Source: Leptospira bourretii
Lineage (GTDB): Bacteria; Spirochaetota; Leptospiria; Leptospirales; Leptospiraceae
Assembly (NCBI RefSeq): GCF_004770145.1
Contig: NZ_RQFW01000001.1
Coordinates: 200,176-264,175, forward strand
Length of the DNA stretch: 64,000 nt
Direction: 5' to 3'
Shown in pieces: positions 1-9,623 of the stretch. The notes beneath the pieces were generated by a model, which was not told the origin of the DNA, ran no database searches, and was given only the letters and a program-made list of their open reading frames with translations. Each line of letters opens with the position of its first letter. Within the stretch, counting starts at the first letter, position 1. A program made the translations under genes and the position numbers.

Positions 1-261
1 AATTTCTTTTACCGTTTTGATCCCAAGGGTCATGAGTGCTTCTTGGACCGTACGAATGGGTTTGGAAGCTCTGTAATAAGCGGAATTAGAAAGTTTGATT
101 ACGTTGGCCGTGATGGCAGGATCTTTTGAAATTTCTTGTGCAAGGTCTGCAATGTTTACGTCTGGCTTTTGGAGTTTTTCCAATACCTTAGACACAACAG
201 CCGAAATGGCAGGCAGTTTATTTACGTCTTGTAGTATTTCATCAACCTTTGATTTTAGCAT
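1..261 (-). CDS. HDOD domain protein (5' part only, runs off the window)
   Basis: The first 87 residues of a minus-strand protein are present; the rest lies beyond base 1. The start is ATG at 261-259, six bases after the cheD stop, with AAGGTG about 14 bases upstream inside the end of cheD. The pattern of a short helix, [15 protein letters not shown], an [26 protein letters not shown] segment and an L-G-I motif matches the beginning of the HDOD domain, a non-catalytic HD-GYP relative found in bacterial signalling proteins. Its position directly after cheD suggests a link to chemotaxis or signalling, which is inference. Output domains, if any, cannot be seen. Confidence 0.75.
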   Translation of the reverse strand, partial: MLKSKVDEILQDVNKLPAISAVVSKVLEKLQKPDVNIADLAQEISKDPAITANVIKLSNSAYYRASKPIRTVQEALMTLGIKTVKEI

Positions 262-267
262 ATTCGC

Positions 268-771
268 CTAACGCACCTTATAAAGGTATTTTTCCATACC
301 AGCTTTTTTTAACAACACACGCCCGTCGTCACAATAAAGGCTGATGGTTCTTCCTTCGTTCCCGGCCACATCTTCCACTATGACAGGGATTTTATTCTCT
401 TCCATAAATTTTTTGACAATAGCAATATTCTGTTCCCCGATGTTTTGTAGGAATTGGGAGTTGATTCCTTTGAACATGGAGGCTCCACCAAACATACGAC
501 AAGAATATTGTCCAATATTGGAACCTTGTTGTTTCATCATCTCAATGAGGATGGGTAGAGCCGTTTCCCCGTACTTGTGCGGAAACTTAGTGGCATCTTT
601 GCCTGTGGGATCTTTGGCGAGCATGATATGGGAGATGGCACCCACTTTCTGTTCTGGATCATACAAAACGATTCCTATGCACGAACCCAATGTAGTTCGG
701 AGCACGTCCGTATCTTTTCCGACCTTGATGTCGGCAATTCCTACATTGATGATTTTGGATTTTATAGACAT
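268..771 (-). CDS. cheD: Chemoreceptor glutamine deamidase CheD
   Basis: A 167-residue protein of normal length for CheD, which deamidates specific glutamines of methyl-accepting chemotaxis receptors and, in several bacteria, interacts with CheC. The catalytic cysteine is in the LGSC motif (Cys31) and the catalytic histidine in AISHIML (His48); the downstream GGASMF segment is also typical. It is the promoter-proximal gene of a minus-strand pair with the HDOD gene, six bases apart. The 60-base gap to the divergent traB-like gene must carry promoters for both. No CheC, CheY or receptor gene is visible here. Confidence 0.93.
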   Translation of the reverse strand: MSIKSKIINVGIADIKVGKDTDVLRTTLGSCIGIVLYDPEQKVGAISHIMLAKDPTGKDATKFPHKYGETALPILIEMMKQQGSNIGQYSCRMFGGASMFKGINSQFLQNIGEQNIAIVKKFMEENKIPVIVEDVAGNEGRTISLYCDDGRVLLKKAGMEKYLYKVR

Positions 772-831
772 TCTACTTGTTTCTAGAGAGTGGAACCGTT
801 ACTTAGGTATTATAGATAGTAAGCTTTCCTT

Positions 832-2055
<1,224 letters not shown>

Positions 2056-2095
2056 AGAGTAAGATAGAATCGTCTAAGCACTGTAGCAGAAGAGT

Positions 2096-2467
2096 ATGAA
2101 ACGTAAGTTTGCCATTGGATTCATTCTAATTTTTCTCGCTTATTTAGGGTGTAAATCATCCGTATTTGGGTTTTGTACTTCTGCAGAAAAATTTGTGGAG
2201 CGGGCATCCGTTCCGCCTTGCCACCAAACCGCTGATTCCAAAGAGGATGAGGCAAATTCTTGTGAATGCCCTATCACACACGAAGAACTTCAATCTTCCA
2301 GTGGGACAGATTCCCCGATTTGGAAGCAGATGAAATTTGTGGTTTGGAACGGGTTCTCCGTTTTAAAACCACAATTCCTTCATGATTCGTCCACAAAGTG
2401 GTTTGTATTTGGCCATCGTCATTCTCCTCCTTATTTTCCCACAAAAACGATCCGGCTTCTGATTTGA
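2096..2467 (+). CDS. Small cysteine-rich lipoprotein, possibly metal related
   Basis: 123 residues, no family recognised. The N-terminus is a lipoprotein signal with LAYLGC, putting the lipidated cysteine at about residue 19. The mature part has further cysteines (FC, PPCHQ, SCECP) and an aspartate/glutamate-rich stretch, then an aromatic, His-containing C-terminus (FGHRHSPPYF). It lies immediately upstream of a Csp-type copper storage gene and ends in its own hairpin, so a role in copper or other soft-metal handling at the envelope is a reasonable guess based only on context and composition. It could be an unrelated small lipoprotein. Confidence 0.6.
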   Translation: MKRKFAIGFILIFLAYLGCKSSVFGFCTSAEKFVERASVPPCHQTADSKEDEANSCECPITHEELQSSSGTDSPIWKQMKFVVWNGFSVLKPQFLHDSSTKWFVFGHRHSPPYFPTKTIRLLI

Positions 2468-2468
2468 G

Positions 2469-2505
2469 ATCACCACACCTATTCTAGGTGAAGTGATTTT
2501 TAATT
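2469..2505 (+). terminator. Terminator-like hairpin after the 2096 gene
   Basis: Starting two bases after the stop codon, ATCAC / GTGAT and CACCT / AGGTG arms form a stem with a 2x2 internal loop and an ATTCT apical loop (2469-2497), followed by TTTTTAATTT. This fits an intrinsic terminator that would uncouple the lipoprotein from the copper-storage gene, or an attenuator in the csp leader. Confidence 0.55.
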
Positions 2506-2540
2506 TATTTGTTTTTAAATTTTAACAGAGGTTATACGAT

Positions 2541-2987
2541 ATGAATCGCAAAGAATTATTACAAAAAGCAGGGATGGCAGTTGCCGTTTCTGGAATTTTA
2601 TCCACACTTTCCGCAGAAGACCATGACCATTCAACTATGACAACTTCCTCTGCAGGAAAATCCAAATATTCCAAAGCAATGATGGCTGCCATGCACTGCC
2701 AACTTTCTGCTGAGGATTGCCTCAGCCATTGCCTTACAGAGCTTGGAAAAGGGGATAAATCTATGGCGGCTTGTGCAACTAGTACAAGAGAAGTCATTAG
2801 TTTATGTGATTCCTTTGTAAAACTTGCAAGTCAATCCTCTGCATATACAAAGAAGTTAGCTAACTTATGTATTGAGGTTTGTGAAGCTTGTGCAAAAGAA
2901 TGTGACAAACATGCAAATCATCATGCGATTTGTAAAGAATGCCGAGATAGTTGCCTTGCTTGTGTTAAGGAATTAAAAAAAGTTTAA
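2541..2987 (+). CDS. Four-helix copper storage protein (Csp-like)
   Basis: 148 residues: a short N-terminal export signal (MNRKELLQKAGMAVAVSGIL, ending near SAE), then a His/Met-containing linker and a helical region with cysteines spaced to face one side of helices (MHCxxxxxDCxxHC, LCxxxCxxCxxxC, ICxxCxxxCxxC). I count 13 cysteines. Csp proteins store Cu(I) inside a four-helix bundle lined with cysteines, and the exported type Csp1 of methanotrophs likewise has 13. The expected role is buffering copper in the periplasm. The signal lacks a clear twin-arginine pair, having NRKELL instead. ATG 2541 has AGAGG nine bases upstream. A strong terminator follows. Confidence 0.82.
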   Translation: MNRKELLQKAGMAVAVSGILSTLSAEDHDHSTMTTSSAGKSKYSKAMMAAMHCQLSAEDCLSHCLTELGKGDKSMAACATSTREVISLCDSFVKLASQSSAYTKKLANLCIEVCEACAKECDKHANHHAICKECRDSCLACVKELKKV

Positions 2988-3025
2988 TTGATTTAATCAA
3001 TAGAGATTGAATCAATCTTGATATG

Positions 3026-3060
3026 CAACTGTCCGCTGTTTGGCGGGCAGTTGTTTGTTA
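3026..3060 (+). terminator. Intrinsic terminator of the csp gene
   Basis: An 11-bp stem CAACTGTCCGC / GCGGGCAGTTG (one U-G pair) with a six-base loop, followed by TTTGTT. It lies 38 bases after the csp stop and just before the converging hydrolase gene. Confidence 0.8.
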
Positions 3061-3073
3061 AATCATCAAAAAT

Positions 3074-3922
3074 CTAACGTTTTTTCGCCTTTTTTTTGGG
3101 TTTTGGTTTGGCCACTGGCTTTGGTTTCTGTGTTGGTTTGGCTTTTTTTGCAGATGATTTCTTTTTTGCCGCCAGTTGTTTTTGATTCTTTTTATAAACA
3201 GACGGTTCGTATTTAGAAAAATCCACTTCAATCTTTTTGGGAACGGCAAACTCTGGGTTCGCTTTAGGTGCCGATTGGATGGCAATACTATCTTTTGGTG
3301 TACCCAAAAATTCTCTGAGTGTCCGAATGTTTTCGTTTCTTCTGACTAAGTTATAATTTCCAGGGATGTCAAACCATAGGTCTCTGCCTTGGCCGAACTC
3401 CGTGCTTTCTTGCGGAGGAAAGGAAAAATCTTCAATGGCAGAAAGAGGTTGGAAGAGGGGAAAGAAGAGTGCATTTTTATAATTTGTTTTCACCCAATCC
3501 GATTCAAAGCCCCAATACGATTGTCTAGTGTTGGTAAACCTGTCAGAACCATGGAAAGGTGTTCCGAGAGTGATGAGGCGTTTCACCTTTCGTCTAGCTT
3601 CGTCTGGTAAAATCAAAACAAGGAGTCCGCCCGTGTTGTGTGCAATCAAAGTGACTTCGTTAGGTGCTGTGAGGATCTGGCTTGCGAGGTATTGGACCGC
3701 TTCTTCCAAAGAAAGAGGATCTCGGAGAGTCGAAAGAATTCCGACTTTGAATCCTAAATTGTCCAAATTGGATTTGAGTCTCGAATAATAGGAACGTCCA
3801 GCCCGAAACCCAGGAACGATCAAAATGTTTTTATCCTTATTGTTCTCTACAAACAAATGACTGGGAAGGTAAAACGACAACAACGCCCAAAAACGTTCCA
3901 GATATTCTATGAATCGAAACAT
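3074..3922 (-). CDS. Alpha/beta-hydrolase fold protein with replaced nucleophile and lysine-rich tail
   Basis: 282 residues. An N-terminal hydrophobic stretch is followed by a lipase-type alpha/beta-hydrolase core: ILIVPGFRAGRSYY, then the nucleophile elbow and LGTPFHGS, which is typical of triacylglycerol lipase/esterase relatives. The elbow reads A-H-N-T-G-G, so the usual serine of GxSxG is Asn96 (codon AAC). The last 40 residues are almost only Lys, Pro, Ala and Gln, like a histone H1 tail. The protein is therefore probably not a classical serine esterase. It may bind a lipid or partner, and the basic tail could contact nucleic acid or anionic surfaces. Divergent from the 4038 gene. Confidence 0.75.
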   Translation of the reverse strand: MFRFIEYLERFWALLSFYLPSHLFVENNKDKNILIVPGFRAGRSYYSRLKSNLDNLGFKVGILSTLRDPLSLEEAVQYLASQILTAPNEVTLIAHNTGGLLVLILPDEARRKVKRLITLGTPFHGSDRFTNTRQSYWGFESDWVKTNYKNALFFPLFQPLSAIEDFSFPPQESTEFGQGRDLWFDIPGNYNLVRRNENIRTLREFLGTPKDSIAIQSAPKANPEFAVPKKIEVDFSKYEPSVYKKNQKQLAAKKKSSAKKAKPTQKPKPVAKPKPKKKAKKR

Positions 3923-4037
3923 GAATTAAATGATTCTGTCTGACTCAATTCTTGTCTATGAAAATCAATTCCAGCGCCAGAAGAATTCCTGAATTGACCG
4001 ATAACCGTACTCGCATAGGATTGCCTTTTAGAATCGT

Positions 4038-4403
4038 ATGCGTCATAGTTTCTTAATTATTTTTCTTTTTGGGTTTTTTCCTGCCACACTACTCGCGGAA
4101 CCCGGAAATTATGATGAGGCAGCGAGACTTTTACCCCAAATTTGGGAAACAAAGTACCCCCTCCCTTATGGCAAACTCACAAAAAAAGATCCGTTGAAAC
4201 AAGGGATTCGGCAAGTGACGAGAAAAAAGGGAAAGTACTGGATGTACAATTTCGAAGTTTTTATGCCAAAATACGAAAGAAAAGAGACTGTGGCTGTGCC
4301 AAAAGAAGAAGGTCGCAACCTCCTCGTATTTTTTTTATGGAATCCGGGGATCTCGGAAGAGCCCCATCGGATCGAACTTGGGGAACCACACGAAGGGAAG
4401 TGA
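4038..4403 (+). CDS. Secreted hypothetical protein
   Basis: 121 residues with a clear signal peptide (hydrophobic core FLIIFLFGFF, cleavage near LLAEP). The mature protein is basic and aromatic, with many KK/RK pairs and no cysteine. I recognise no family. It ends one base before the ATG of the uridylyltransferase gene, so the two are probably co-transcribed. A periplasmic role is likely, but its function cannot be named from sequence. Confidence 0.6.
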   Translation: MRHSFLIIFLFGFFPATLLAEPGNYDEAARLLPQIWETKYPLPYGKLTKKDPLKQGIRQVTRKKGKYWMYNFEVFMPKYERKETVAVPKEEGRNLLVFFLWNPGISEEPHRIELGEPHEGK

Positions 4404-4404
4404 A

Positions 4405-5817
4405 ATGGATAAACAAAAATCGGACCAATTGATCAGAGAAACTATGAAAGCTGCGGGTCTTACGGATGCCTTCATAGCCGATTTTATCACTAAGGTAGAT
4501 GCCGTGCGAAACGGTGAAACTGGAATGGTGAATTGGGAAGAAGTAGGAGATTTAGACCCCAAAACCGATGAAATTTCCTTAGAATCCATCCATTCTTCTT
4601 ATCCTACTGACCTCAGTTTGTTATCCAAACTCGTAGTGATCAAATTGAATGGAGGACTTGGGACAAGTATGGGTCTAGACAAAGCAAAGTCCCTCATTCC
4701 GATCAAAGGTTCGATGTCTTTTCTTGCGGTCATGGCAAAACAAATTGAATTCATTCGTTCTGAGTTTGGAATCGATGTACCTCTGCTTTTTATGGATTCA
4801 TATAATACACAAAAAGACTCTCAAGAGGAATTAGAAAAAAACGGATTTAAACAAACACTCCGAACAAGTTTTTTACAAAACAAAGTGCCAAGGTTAGATG
4901 CAGAAACCTTTGCTCCCATCCAAAACAAAAATGAAAAAGAAAACTGGTGCCCACCAGGACATGGTGATATTTATTTTACTATGGTCCAGGAAGGAATTTT
5001 GGATGAATTACTTTCAAAAGGTTATGAAATTGCCTTCCTTTCGAATGGAGATAACTTAGGAGCTACCGTTGATCCACATATTGTGAGTTATCTTCTAAAA
5101 GAAAACGTTCATTTTGCGATGGAGATGACTCCTAAAACATTAGCAGACAAAAAAGGTGGAGCTATCTACCGCAAAACTGTTGGTGGAAAGTTTATTAAGT
5201 ATGAGCTTTTGGAAACAGCACAAGTCCCCAAAGAACATGAAAACGAATTTAGTGGGCTTGGAAAATTTAGAACCTTCTCAACAAACAATCTTTGGATCAA
5301 TTTAAAAGCCTTAAAAGAAAGGTTTAGCCAAGGAAACTTTTCTTTATCACTCATTGTCAATCCTAAACAGGTGGATGGGAAATCAGTCATTCAATTAGAA
5401 ACAGCAATGGGAAGTGCCGTTGGGAATTTTCAAAGATTCAAAGGCATCATTATCCCTAGAGATCGGTTTGCACCCGTAAAAAAAACAGAGGATTATTTGA
5501 TCCGTAGGTCAGATGCCTATGTTTTAAATGATGATTTTTCTCTCACGATGACAAAGGAAAGAAAAACCGCAGGTTTTGGTGAAGTGTTGGTTCATTTGGA
5601 TGAAACATATTATAAAAAAATTCACCAGTTCGATCATCTCTTCCAACAATATCCATCTTTACTTTATTGCGAAGAACTGAAGGTATCGGGAGAGATTTTA
5701 TTTGATGTTCCGATCTCTATTAAAGGGAAGGTAACTTTCCAAAATCAATCTGGTGCGTTAAAAAAGATTTCTTCCTTGGATCGTAAGGAATTTGAAAACG
5801 AAACAATTTCTTTATGA
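4405..5817 (+). CDS. UTP--glucose-1-phosphate uridylyltransferase, eukaryotic (UGP) type
   Basis: 470 residues from ATG 4405, which has AAGGGA upstream; an in-frame TTG at 4378 would add nine unlikely residues. It makes UDP-glucose (or a related UDP-sugar) from UTP and the sugar 1-phosphate. The signature KLNGGLGTSMG followed by KSLIPIKG is the nucleotide-binding loop of the UGP/UDPGP family, unlike the short bacterial GalU type. Other family segments are LFMDSYNT, the PPGHGDIY motif and LSNGDNLGA. UDP-glucose would feed glycan or lipopolysaccharide synthesis. A small lipoprotein gene overlaps its stop by four bases. Confidence 0.9.
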   Translation: MDKQKSDQLIRETMKAAGLTDAFIADFITKVDAVRNGETGMVNWEEVGDLDPKTDEISLESIHSSYPTDLSLLSKLVVIKLNGGLGTSMGLDKAKSLIPIKGSMSFLAVMAKQIEFIRSEFGIDVPLLFMDSYNTQKDSQEELEKNGFKQTLRTSFLQNKVPRLDAETFAPIQNKNEKENWCPPGHGDIYFTMVQEGILDELLSKGYEIAFLSNGDNLGATVDPHIVSYLLKENVHFAMEMTPKTLADKKGGAIYRKTVGGKFIKYELLETAQVPKEHENEFSGLGKFRTFSTNNLWINLKALKERFSQGNFSLSLIVNPKQVDGKSVIQLETAMGSAVGNFQRFKGIIIPRDRFAPVKKTEDYLIRRSDAYVLNDDFSLTMTKERKTAGFGEVLVHLDETYYKKIHQFDHLFQQYPSLLYCEELKVSGEILFDVPISIKGKVTFQNQSGALKKISSLDRKEFENETISL

Positions 5818-6071
5818 AACAGAATTTATTTTTTTGTGTTCTATTGTTTGTTTTCAGTTGTGGAGCTCCATTTTCCTTTCGTTCCGCTTGTTATGAGCGT
5901 AATAAGTGTTCAACGATAGAAGGGGCGTGTTTTCTCCGAAATGATGCCTTTTACAAGGTGGCCACAAACAGTACTGAATATAGTACTCAAGATCTAACAG
6001 CAATTGTCGGAAGTTGTTTGGGTTTAGAAAAAACTTGTCGCAAAAATTGTGAAAGTGGCACTATTTTTTAG
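5814..6071 (+). CDS. Small cysteine-rich lipoprotein
   Basis: 85 residues starting in an ATGA overlap with the preceding gene, so probably translationally coupled to it. The N-terminal hydrophobic segment ends in VFSCG, a plausible lipobox with Cys16. The mature part is short and has six more cysteines (SAC, NKC, GAC, GSC, KTC, KNC), enough for three disulfides. No family recognised. Its 3' end overlaps the converging tetR gene by 11 bases. Confidence 0.6.
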   Translation: MKQNLFFCVLLFVFSCGAPFSFRSACYERNKCSTIEGACFLRNDAFYKVATNSTEYSTQDLTAIVGSCLGLEKTCRKNCESGTIF

Positions 6072-6651
6072 CCTGTGGATCAAAAACTTGTTTCATCTGA
6101 GCAAACATTCGTTTTATATACACTTCATTCAAAGAAATCCTCCAGTTGATGAGAGCTCCTTCGTAAAGATTTATTAAGTCTCTCGCCATTTCCATAGGAT
6201 CCGTTGTTTCTTTTAATAATCCATTTGATTTCCATCTAGCAATATACATAGCAAACAATGTTTCCCAGCGAAAGGCGATGGACTTGAATTCATCACTAAA
6301 CGGTTGTTCGCCGATCGGGAATTGGCAGGAAAAAATTGCAATGGGACAACCTTGGTAATAAGAAGCATCTTCGTTCATTTGTATAATTACGGCTTTAGAA
6401 AGTTCAGCAATAAAATCATTAGGAGAAGGTGATTCGCGTAGTATTTGGCGAAACCAAATCAAAACATCAGCTCCGTATGCTTGGATGACCCGAATCCCCA
6501 GATCTCTTTTGGAGGGGAAATGGTCATAGAAAGAGGCTTTGGCTGTTCCTGATTCTCTGATGAGTTGGTTGATCCCGGTATGGTAGTATCCTTGTTGGTA
6601 AAATCTTTTTTTGGCGATTTCGAGGATTCGGTGTCGTGGAGAGCCTTTCAT
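6061..6651 (-). CDS. TetR family transcriptional regulator
   Basis: 196 residues from ATG 6651; an upstream TTG at 6687 would add 12 proline-rich residues and is less likely. The N-terminal TetR helix-turn-helix is clear: RILEIAKKRFYQQGYYHTG, then LIRESGTAKASFYDHFPSKRDLG. The C-terminal ligand-binding part has the AIFSCQFP and LINLYEGALINWRISL pattern of AcrR/LmrA-like regulators. The gene is divergent from a thioesterase gene and the intervening DNA holds a perfect 14-bp inverted repeat, so it probably represses itself and the thioesterase in response to a small, likely lipophilic, ligand. Confidence 0.9.
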   Translation of the reverse strand: MKGSPRHRILEIAKKRFYQQGYYHTGINQLIRESGTAKASFYDHFPSKRDLGIRVIQAYGADVLIWFRQILRESPSPNDFIAELSKAVIIQMNEDASYYQGCPIAIFSCQFPIGEQPFSDEFKSIAFRWETLFAMYIARWKSNGLLKETTDPMEMARDLINLYEGALINWRISLNEVYIKRMFAQMKQVFDPQAKK

Positions 6652-6696
6652 GGAGTTTGAGTATGGTGGTTGGGGGTGGGGTGTCAATTCTTACGA

Positions 6697-6734
6697 ACCA
6701 TTCTGTCTGTTTTTTAATTTACAGACAGAATGGT
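6697..6734. promoter_or_regulatory. Probable TetR operator dyad
   Basis: Two perfect 14-base arms, ACCATTCTGTCTGT and ACAGACAGAATGGT, separated by ten T/A bases, lie between the divergent tetR and thioesterase genes. The AT-rich spacer could hold the overlapping -10 or -35 elements. Position and symmetry fit binding by a TetR dimer or pair of dimers. It could also form a hairpin in RNA, but it lies upstream of both starts. Confidence 0.75.
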
Positions 6735-6767
6735 CTACCGGAACCTAGCCCTAACCAGGAGCCACCC

Positions 6768-7178
6768 ATGCCTCACACCACAGAAATCCCCGTCCTTTGG
6801 AGCCATATGGATGCCAATGGCCATGTCAATAATGGAATTTACCAATCCTATTTTGATGAAGCAAGAATCCAGGCCTTAGAAAACGAAGGATTCTCGATCC
6901 AGGAAATGCGTGAAAAGAAGGTTGGGCCAGTGATGGTGAAGGCCGAACTATCTTATTACAAACCTCTACGTCATCCCGATGCCGTTCGTATTGAAACAGG
7001 ATTTCGTGAGATGTCAAAGATCAAGGGAAAGGTTGTGCAAAATATGTTTCGAGTTTCAGATGGAGCACTTGTCTGTGAGGCAATATTCTCTGCGCTTTTC
7101 TTTGATTTTGAAAAAAACAGGCCTTGGAAACTACCAGAGGCATTTTTAGAAAAATTTAAATCCGATGAAGGCAAATAA
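6768..7178 (+). CDS. Acyl-CoA thioesterase, 4HBT/YbgC hotdog family
   Basis: 136 residues starting at ATG 6768 with AGGAG seven bases upstream. The N-terminal motif MDANGHVNNGIYQSYFDEAR is the hotdog-fold 4-hydroxybenzoyl-CoA thioesterase signature, with the catalytic Asp15. Such enzymes hydrolyse acyl-CoA thioesters in the cytoplasm; the substrate is not evident. Control by the divergent TetR regulator is likely, because the dyad lies directly upstream. It ends in a shared bidirectional terminator with the converging papain-like gene. Confidence 0.88.
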   Translation: MPHTTEIPVLWSHMDANGHVNNGIYQSYFDEARIQALENEGFSIQEMREKKVGPVMVKAELSYYKPLRHPDAVRIETGFREMSKIKGKVVQNMFRVSDGALVCEAIFSALFFDFEKNRPWKLPEAFLEKFKSDEGK

Positions 7179-7207
7179 ATAACTGGGAAATCCTCTCAGT
7201 TATTTAT
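7175..7207. terminator. Bidirectional terminator between converging genes
   Basis: A perfect 11-bp stem ATAAATAACTG / CAGTTATTTAT with an 11-base loop begins at the stop of the thioesterase gene and ends four bases before the stop of the papain-like gene. The A/T flanks give T-runs in both directions. Confidence 0.7.
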
Positions 7208-7210
7208 GAA

Positions 7211-9622
7211 TTACTCTCGAATAAAAGACAGTTGGCTTTTTTCTGGAACTAAAACTTTATCTTCAAATTCACCAGAAAGGGAATCATAGTTAGGTGATAG
7301 TTTAATCTTCCATTTCCCTTTTTCTTCCAGTAGGTCTGAATCTACTATGTTTTTGCCACGGAAAATTTCATTTTCATTCCATTTCATGATGATGTTTCCT
7401 TCTACATCTTCAGCTTCAATGGTCAAACGGACTGGTTTTACTTTGTTTTTACCGTCCCAATACATGGCAGTCCAAGGACCAACAAACTTCTGTATGGCGG
7501 ACTCTCCAAAGGTTTTGACTTTCTTTAAATCAACCACTGTTTCTGAAATCACCGAAGTAACAGGTTTTGAAAATAAACTTTCACCAATTCCTTTGGAAAC
7601 AGATTGGATGGCGAAAAAATAAAACTGATTTTTGGTTAGATTTTGTAATTTGAAATTGGTATCAGAAGTTTCTTTGACAAGACTCCATTCCGGATCGTTT
7701 TTTTTACGCATATAAATTTTGTAAGAAGTTACCTTAGGAATTGGGTTCCAACTGAATAAAAATTCGCTCGTCTTTCGATTCTCTGAAACATTTAATTCAG
7801 GGGATTTGATTCCAGAGGATCTACCTGCTACCAGTGATGGAAACCCAATGTCTGGTTCCGATGGAAGGCTAAACAAACTTCCTTCAAATTCAGAAGCAAC
7901 AGCATAAAAGGATTCTTTTTGATAAGACTCATCATCTTTGAATTGGAGATCTGTTGTTTTTGCAATTTCTTTCCATGAACCATCTGTTTTGCGAAAGATA
8001 TGGTATGCAATCGCACTAGGAGAACCTTCCCATTGCAGAATGGTTGCTCCTGCATACAAACCTTTGGAAGCTGTTAGATTTTTTGGTCTTGGTTTCAACA
8101 CTTCGGAAGGATCTAAATGCGCAGAAACATAATAGCTGGCTTCGCCAATCAGTTGGTTCTTTTCTGGAACAACTTGGTAGATTTCGCTATCTCCATTGCG
8201 ACTGGCTTTTAAATCGATATAAGATGTTTTTTCGGTTTTGCCCAAAAATCGGTAGATTCTTGCCATTGGATTCCATTTATAAATAGCATAAGTGGTAGAG
8301 ATGGGTTGCGGATCCCATTCCAATAAAATTCGATCATTTGTAGGTGCTACGGTTGCTCGTAGGTTTGTCACAGGGAGAATTCCAGCCGGTTTCGTTGGGT
8401 CGACCGCATAACCGTCATTTGAGTCAAGAGAAGCTTTTGATAGAAAGTTTTCATCCAAACTTGCCACTCGGTAATTGTATGCCGTATTCTTTTGGATTCC
8501 AAAATCTTCAAAGAAGGCTTGTTTAGAAAGTCCTACTAATTGGTATTTGCTGTCGATTTTTCGTTTGCGGTACACTTCATAACCGATAGCCCGTTTTTCT
8601 CTAGACCAACTGATTCGAATGCGATCTGAAAAATCACCTCGGGACGCAAATACCTCTTTTGGTGGGAAAAGATTGTGTTCCCCATAATCAAGTGTATCTA
8701 ATGCATTGTTTAGTTTATTCTGTGTTAGAAGTTCGTTTTCTGTTTCGGAATCGGCAACATAGACAGACTTTGTATATTTAGGAAAAGTATCGTAAGATAT
8801 CCATAAATACCCTTGGTCTCCCCAGGTTGTTCCCCAAGAATTCCATACTTTGAATGCTTTCTTTTTATCATTAAAACCTAAGATCACCAGAGACTGTGCT
8901 CCTAAAATTTCTCCTGTCCCTATTTCAAAAACTGTATCTGGTTTTGGATCACGAAAGTTTTCATATACCAAGTATCCAATGAGAACTGGTTTCTTTTCGA
9001 TTAATGCTAGTTTGATGGTAGTCAGATCATGTGGTTCAATTCGATAAATTCTTCGAAGCCTTGCTTTTCTTCCTAATTCGACTATGTCTGCTTTGGGTCT
9101 TGTCCGAAAGCTGGACGAGGATTCGTTCATCTGTTCTAAAGTCACAGAACCTCTGCTCTCGGCAAGAACCAGCGCATCCAAAAGAGAAACAGCTTGGTCT
9201 TTTCCACTATTCAGTTGGTTGTAAATAAAATTAGGTGAATATAAAACCTTTTGTCCATTTGCTGAACTAGGTGCAACAGAGGAAAGGTTACGAATTCCCT
9301 TTTTTTTAGCTTCTAAATAAGAAATCAGTCCGAAACCAACCGTATAACCTACGTTATCCTTGTGGATCCCTTGGTCAGAAGGTGCGGGGAATTCGTTACT
9401 AAACTCAAAACTTCCAGATAAATCGGAACTGGTTCTTTCGGAACGGAAAGGTGGGATACTTTGATAGAGTTCAAAAGGATCGGGGATAAGACCTGATTTT
9501 CGGGAAGAAGATTTGGATTCTGTTTTTCCGGTAATTGGTTTTGATTGAAACCCAATCATCATAAGGGACAATGCGATAAAAATAGTTCCAATCGCAATTC
9601 GATGTTTGTTGTTCCGTAACAT
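7211..9622 (-). CDS. Secreted papain-fold pseudopeptidase with fibronectin type III repeats
   Basis: 803 residues. An N-terminal hydrophobic segment (about residues 8-25) indicates export. Residues about 80-290 follow the C1 peptidase fold: DQG (83-85), a segment equivalent to GSCWAF that reads GYTVGF, then GAQSLVILGF and NSWGTTWGDQGYLWISY. The nucleophile position is Thr94, the histidine position is Gln243, and only Asn261 and the following Trp remain. I find no cysteine in the whole protein. About four fibronectin type III-like repeats follow, then a C-terminal beta domain. It is the third gene of the exbB-tonB operon, starting one base after the tonB stop. Peptidase activity is very unlikely; a binding or scaffold role is inferred. 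Confidence 0.82.
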   Translation of the reverse strand: MLRNNKHRIAIGTIFIALSLMMIGFQSKPITGKTESKSSSRKSGLIPDPFELYQSIPPFRSERTSSDLSGSFEFSNEFPAPSDQGIHKDNVGYTVGFGLISYLEAKKKGIRNLSSVAPSSANGQKVLYSPNFIYNQLNSGKDQAVSLLDALVLAESRGSVTLEQMNESSSSFRTRPKADIVELGRKARLRRIYRIEPHDLTTIKLALIEKKPVLIGYLVYENFRDPKPDTVFEIGTGEILGAQSLVILGFNDKKKAFKVWNSWGTTWGDQGYLWISYDTFPKYTKSVYVADSETENELLTQNKLNNALDTLDYGEHNLFPPKEVFASRGDFSDRIRISWSREKRAIGYEVYRKRKIDSKYQLVGLSKQAFFEDFGIQKNTAYNYRVASLDENFLSKASLDSNDGYAVDPTKPAGILPVTNLRATVAPTNDRILLEWDPQPISTTYAIYKWNPMARIYRFLGKTEKTSYIDLKASRNGDSEIYQVVPEKNQLIGEASYYVSAHLDPSEVLKPRPKNLTASKGLYAGATILQWEGSPSAIAYHIFRKTDGSWKEIAKTTDLQFKDDESYQKESFYAVASEFEGSLFSLPSEPDIGFPSLVAGRSSGIKSPELNVSENRKTSEFLFSWNPIPKVTSYKIYMRKKNDPEWSLVKETSDTNFKLQNLTKNQFYFFAIQSVSKGIGESLFSKPVTSVISETVVDLKKVKTFGESAIQKFVGPWTAMYWDGKNKVKPVRLTIEAEDVEGNIIMKWNENEIFRGKNIVDSDLLEEKGKWKIKLSPNYDSLSGEFEDKVLVPEKSQLSFIRE

Positions 9623-9623
9623 T

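Noticed and set aside
2522..2797. Minus-strand frame opposite the csp gene
   Set aside because: The plus-strand protein has a clear family signature, signal and Shine-Dalgarno; the antisense frame has none.
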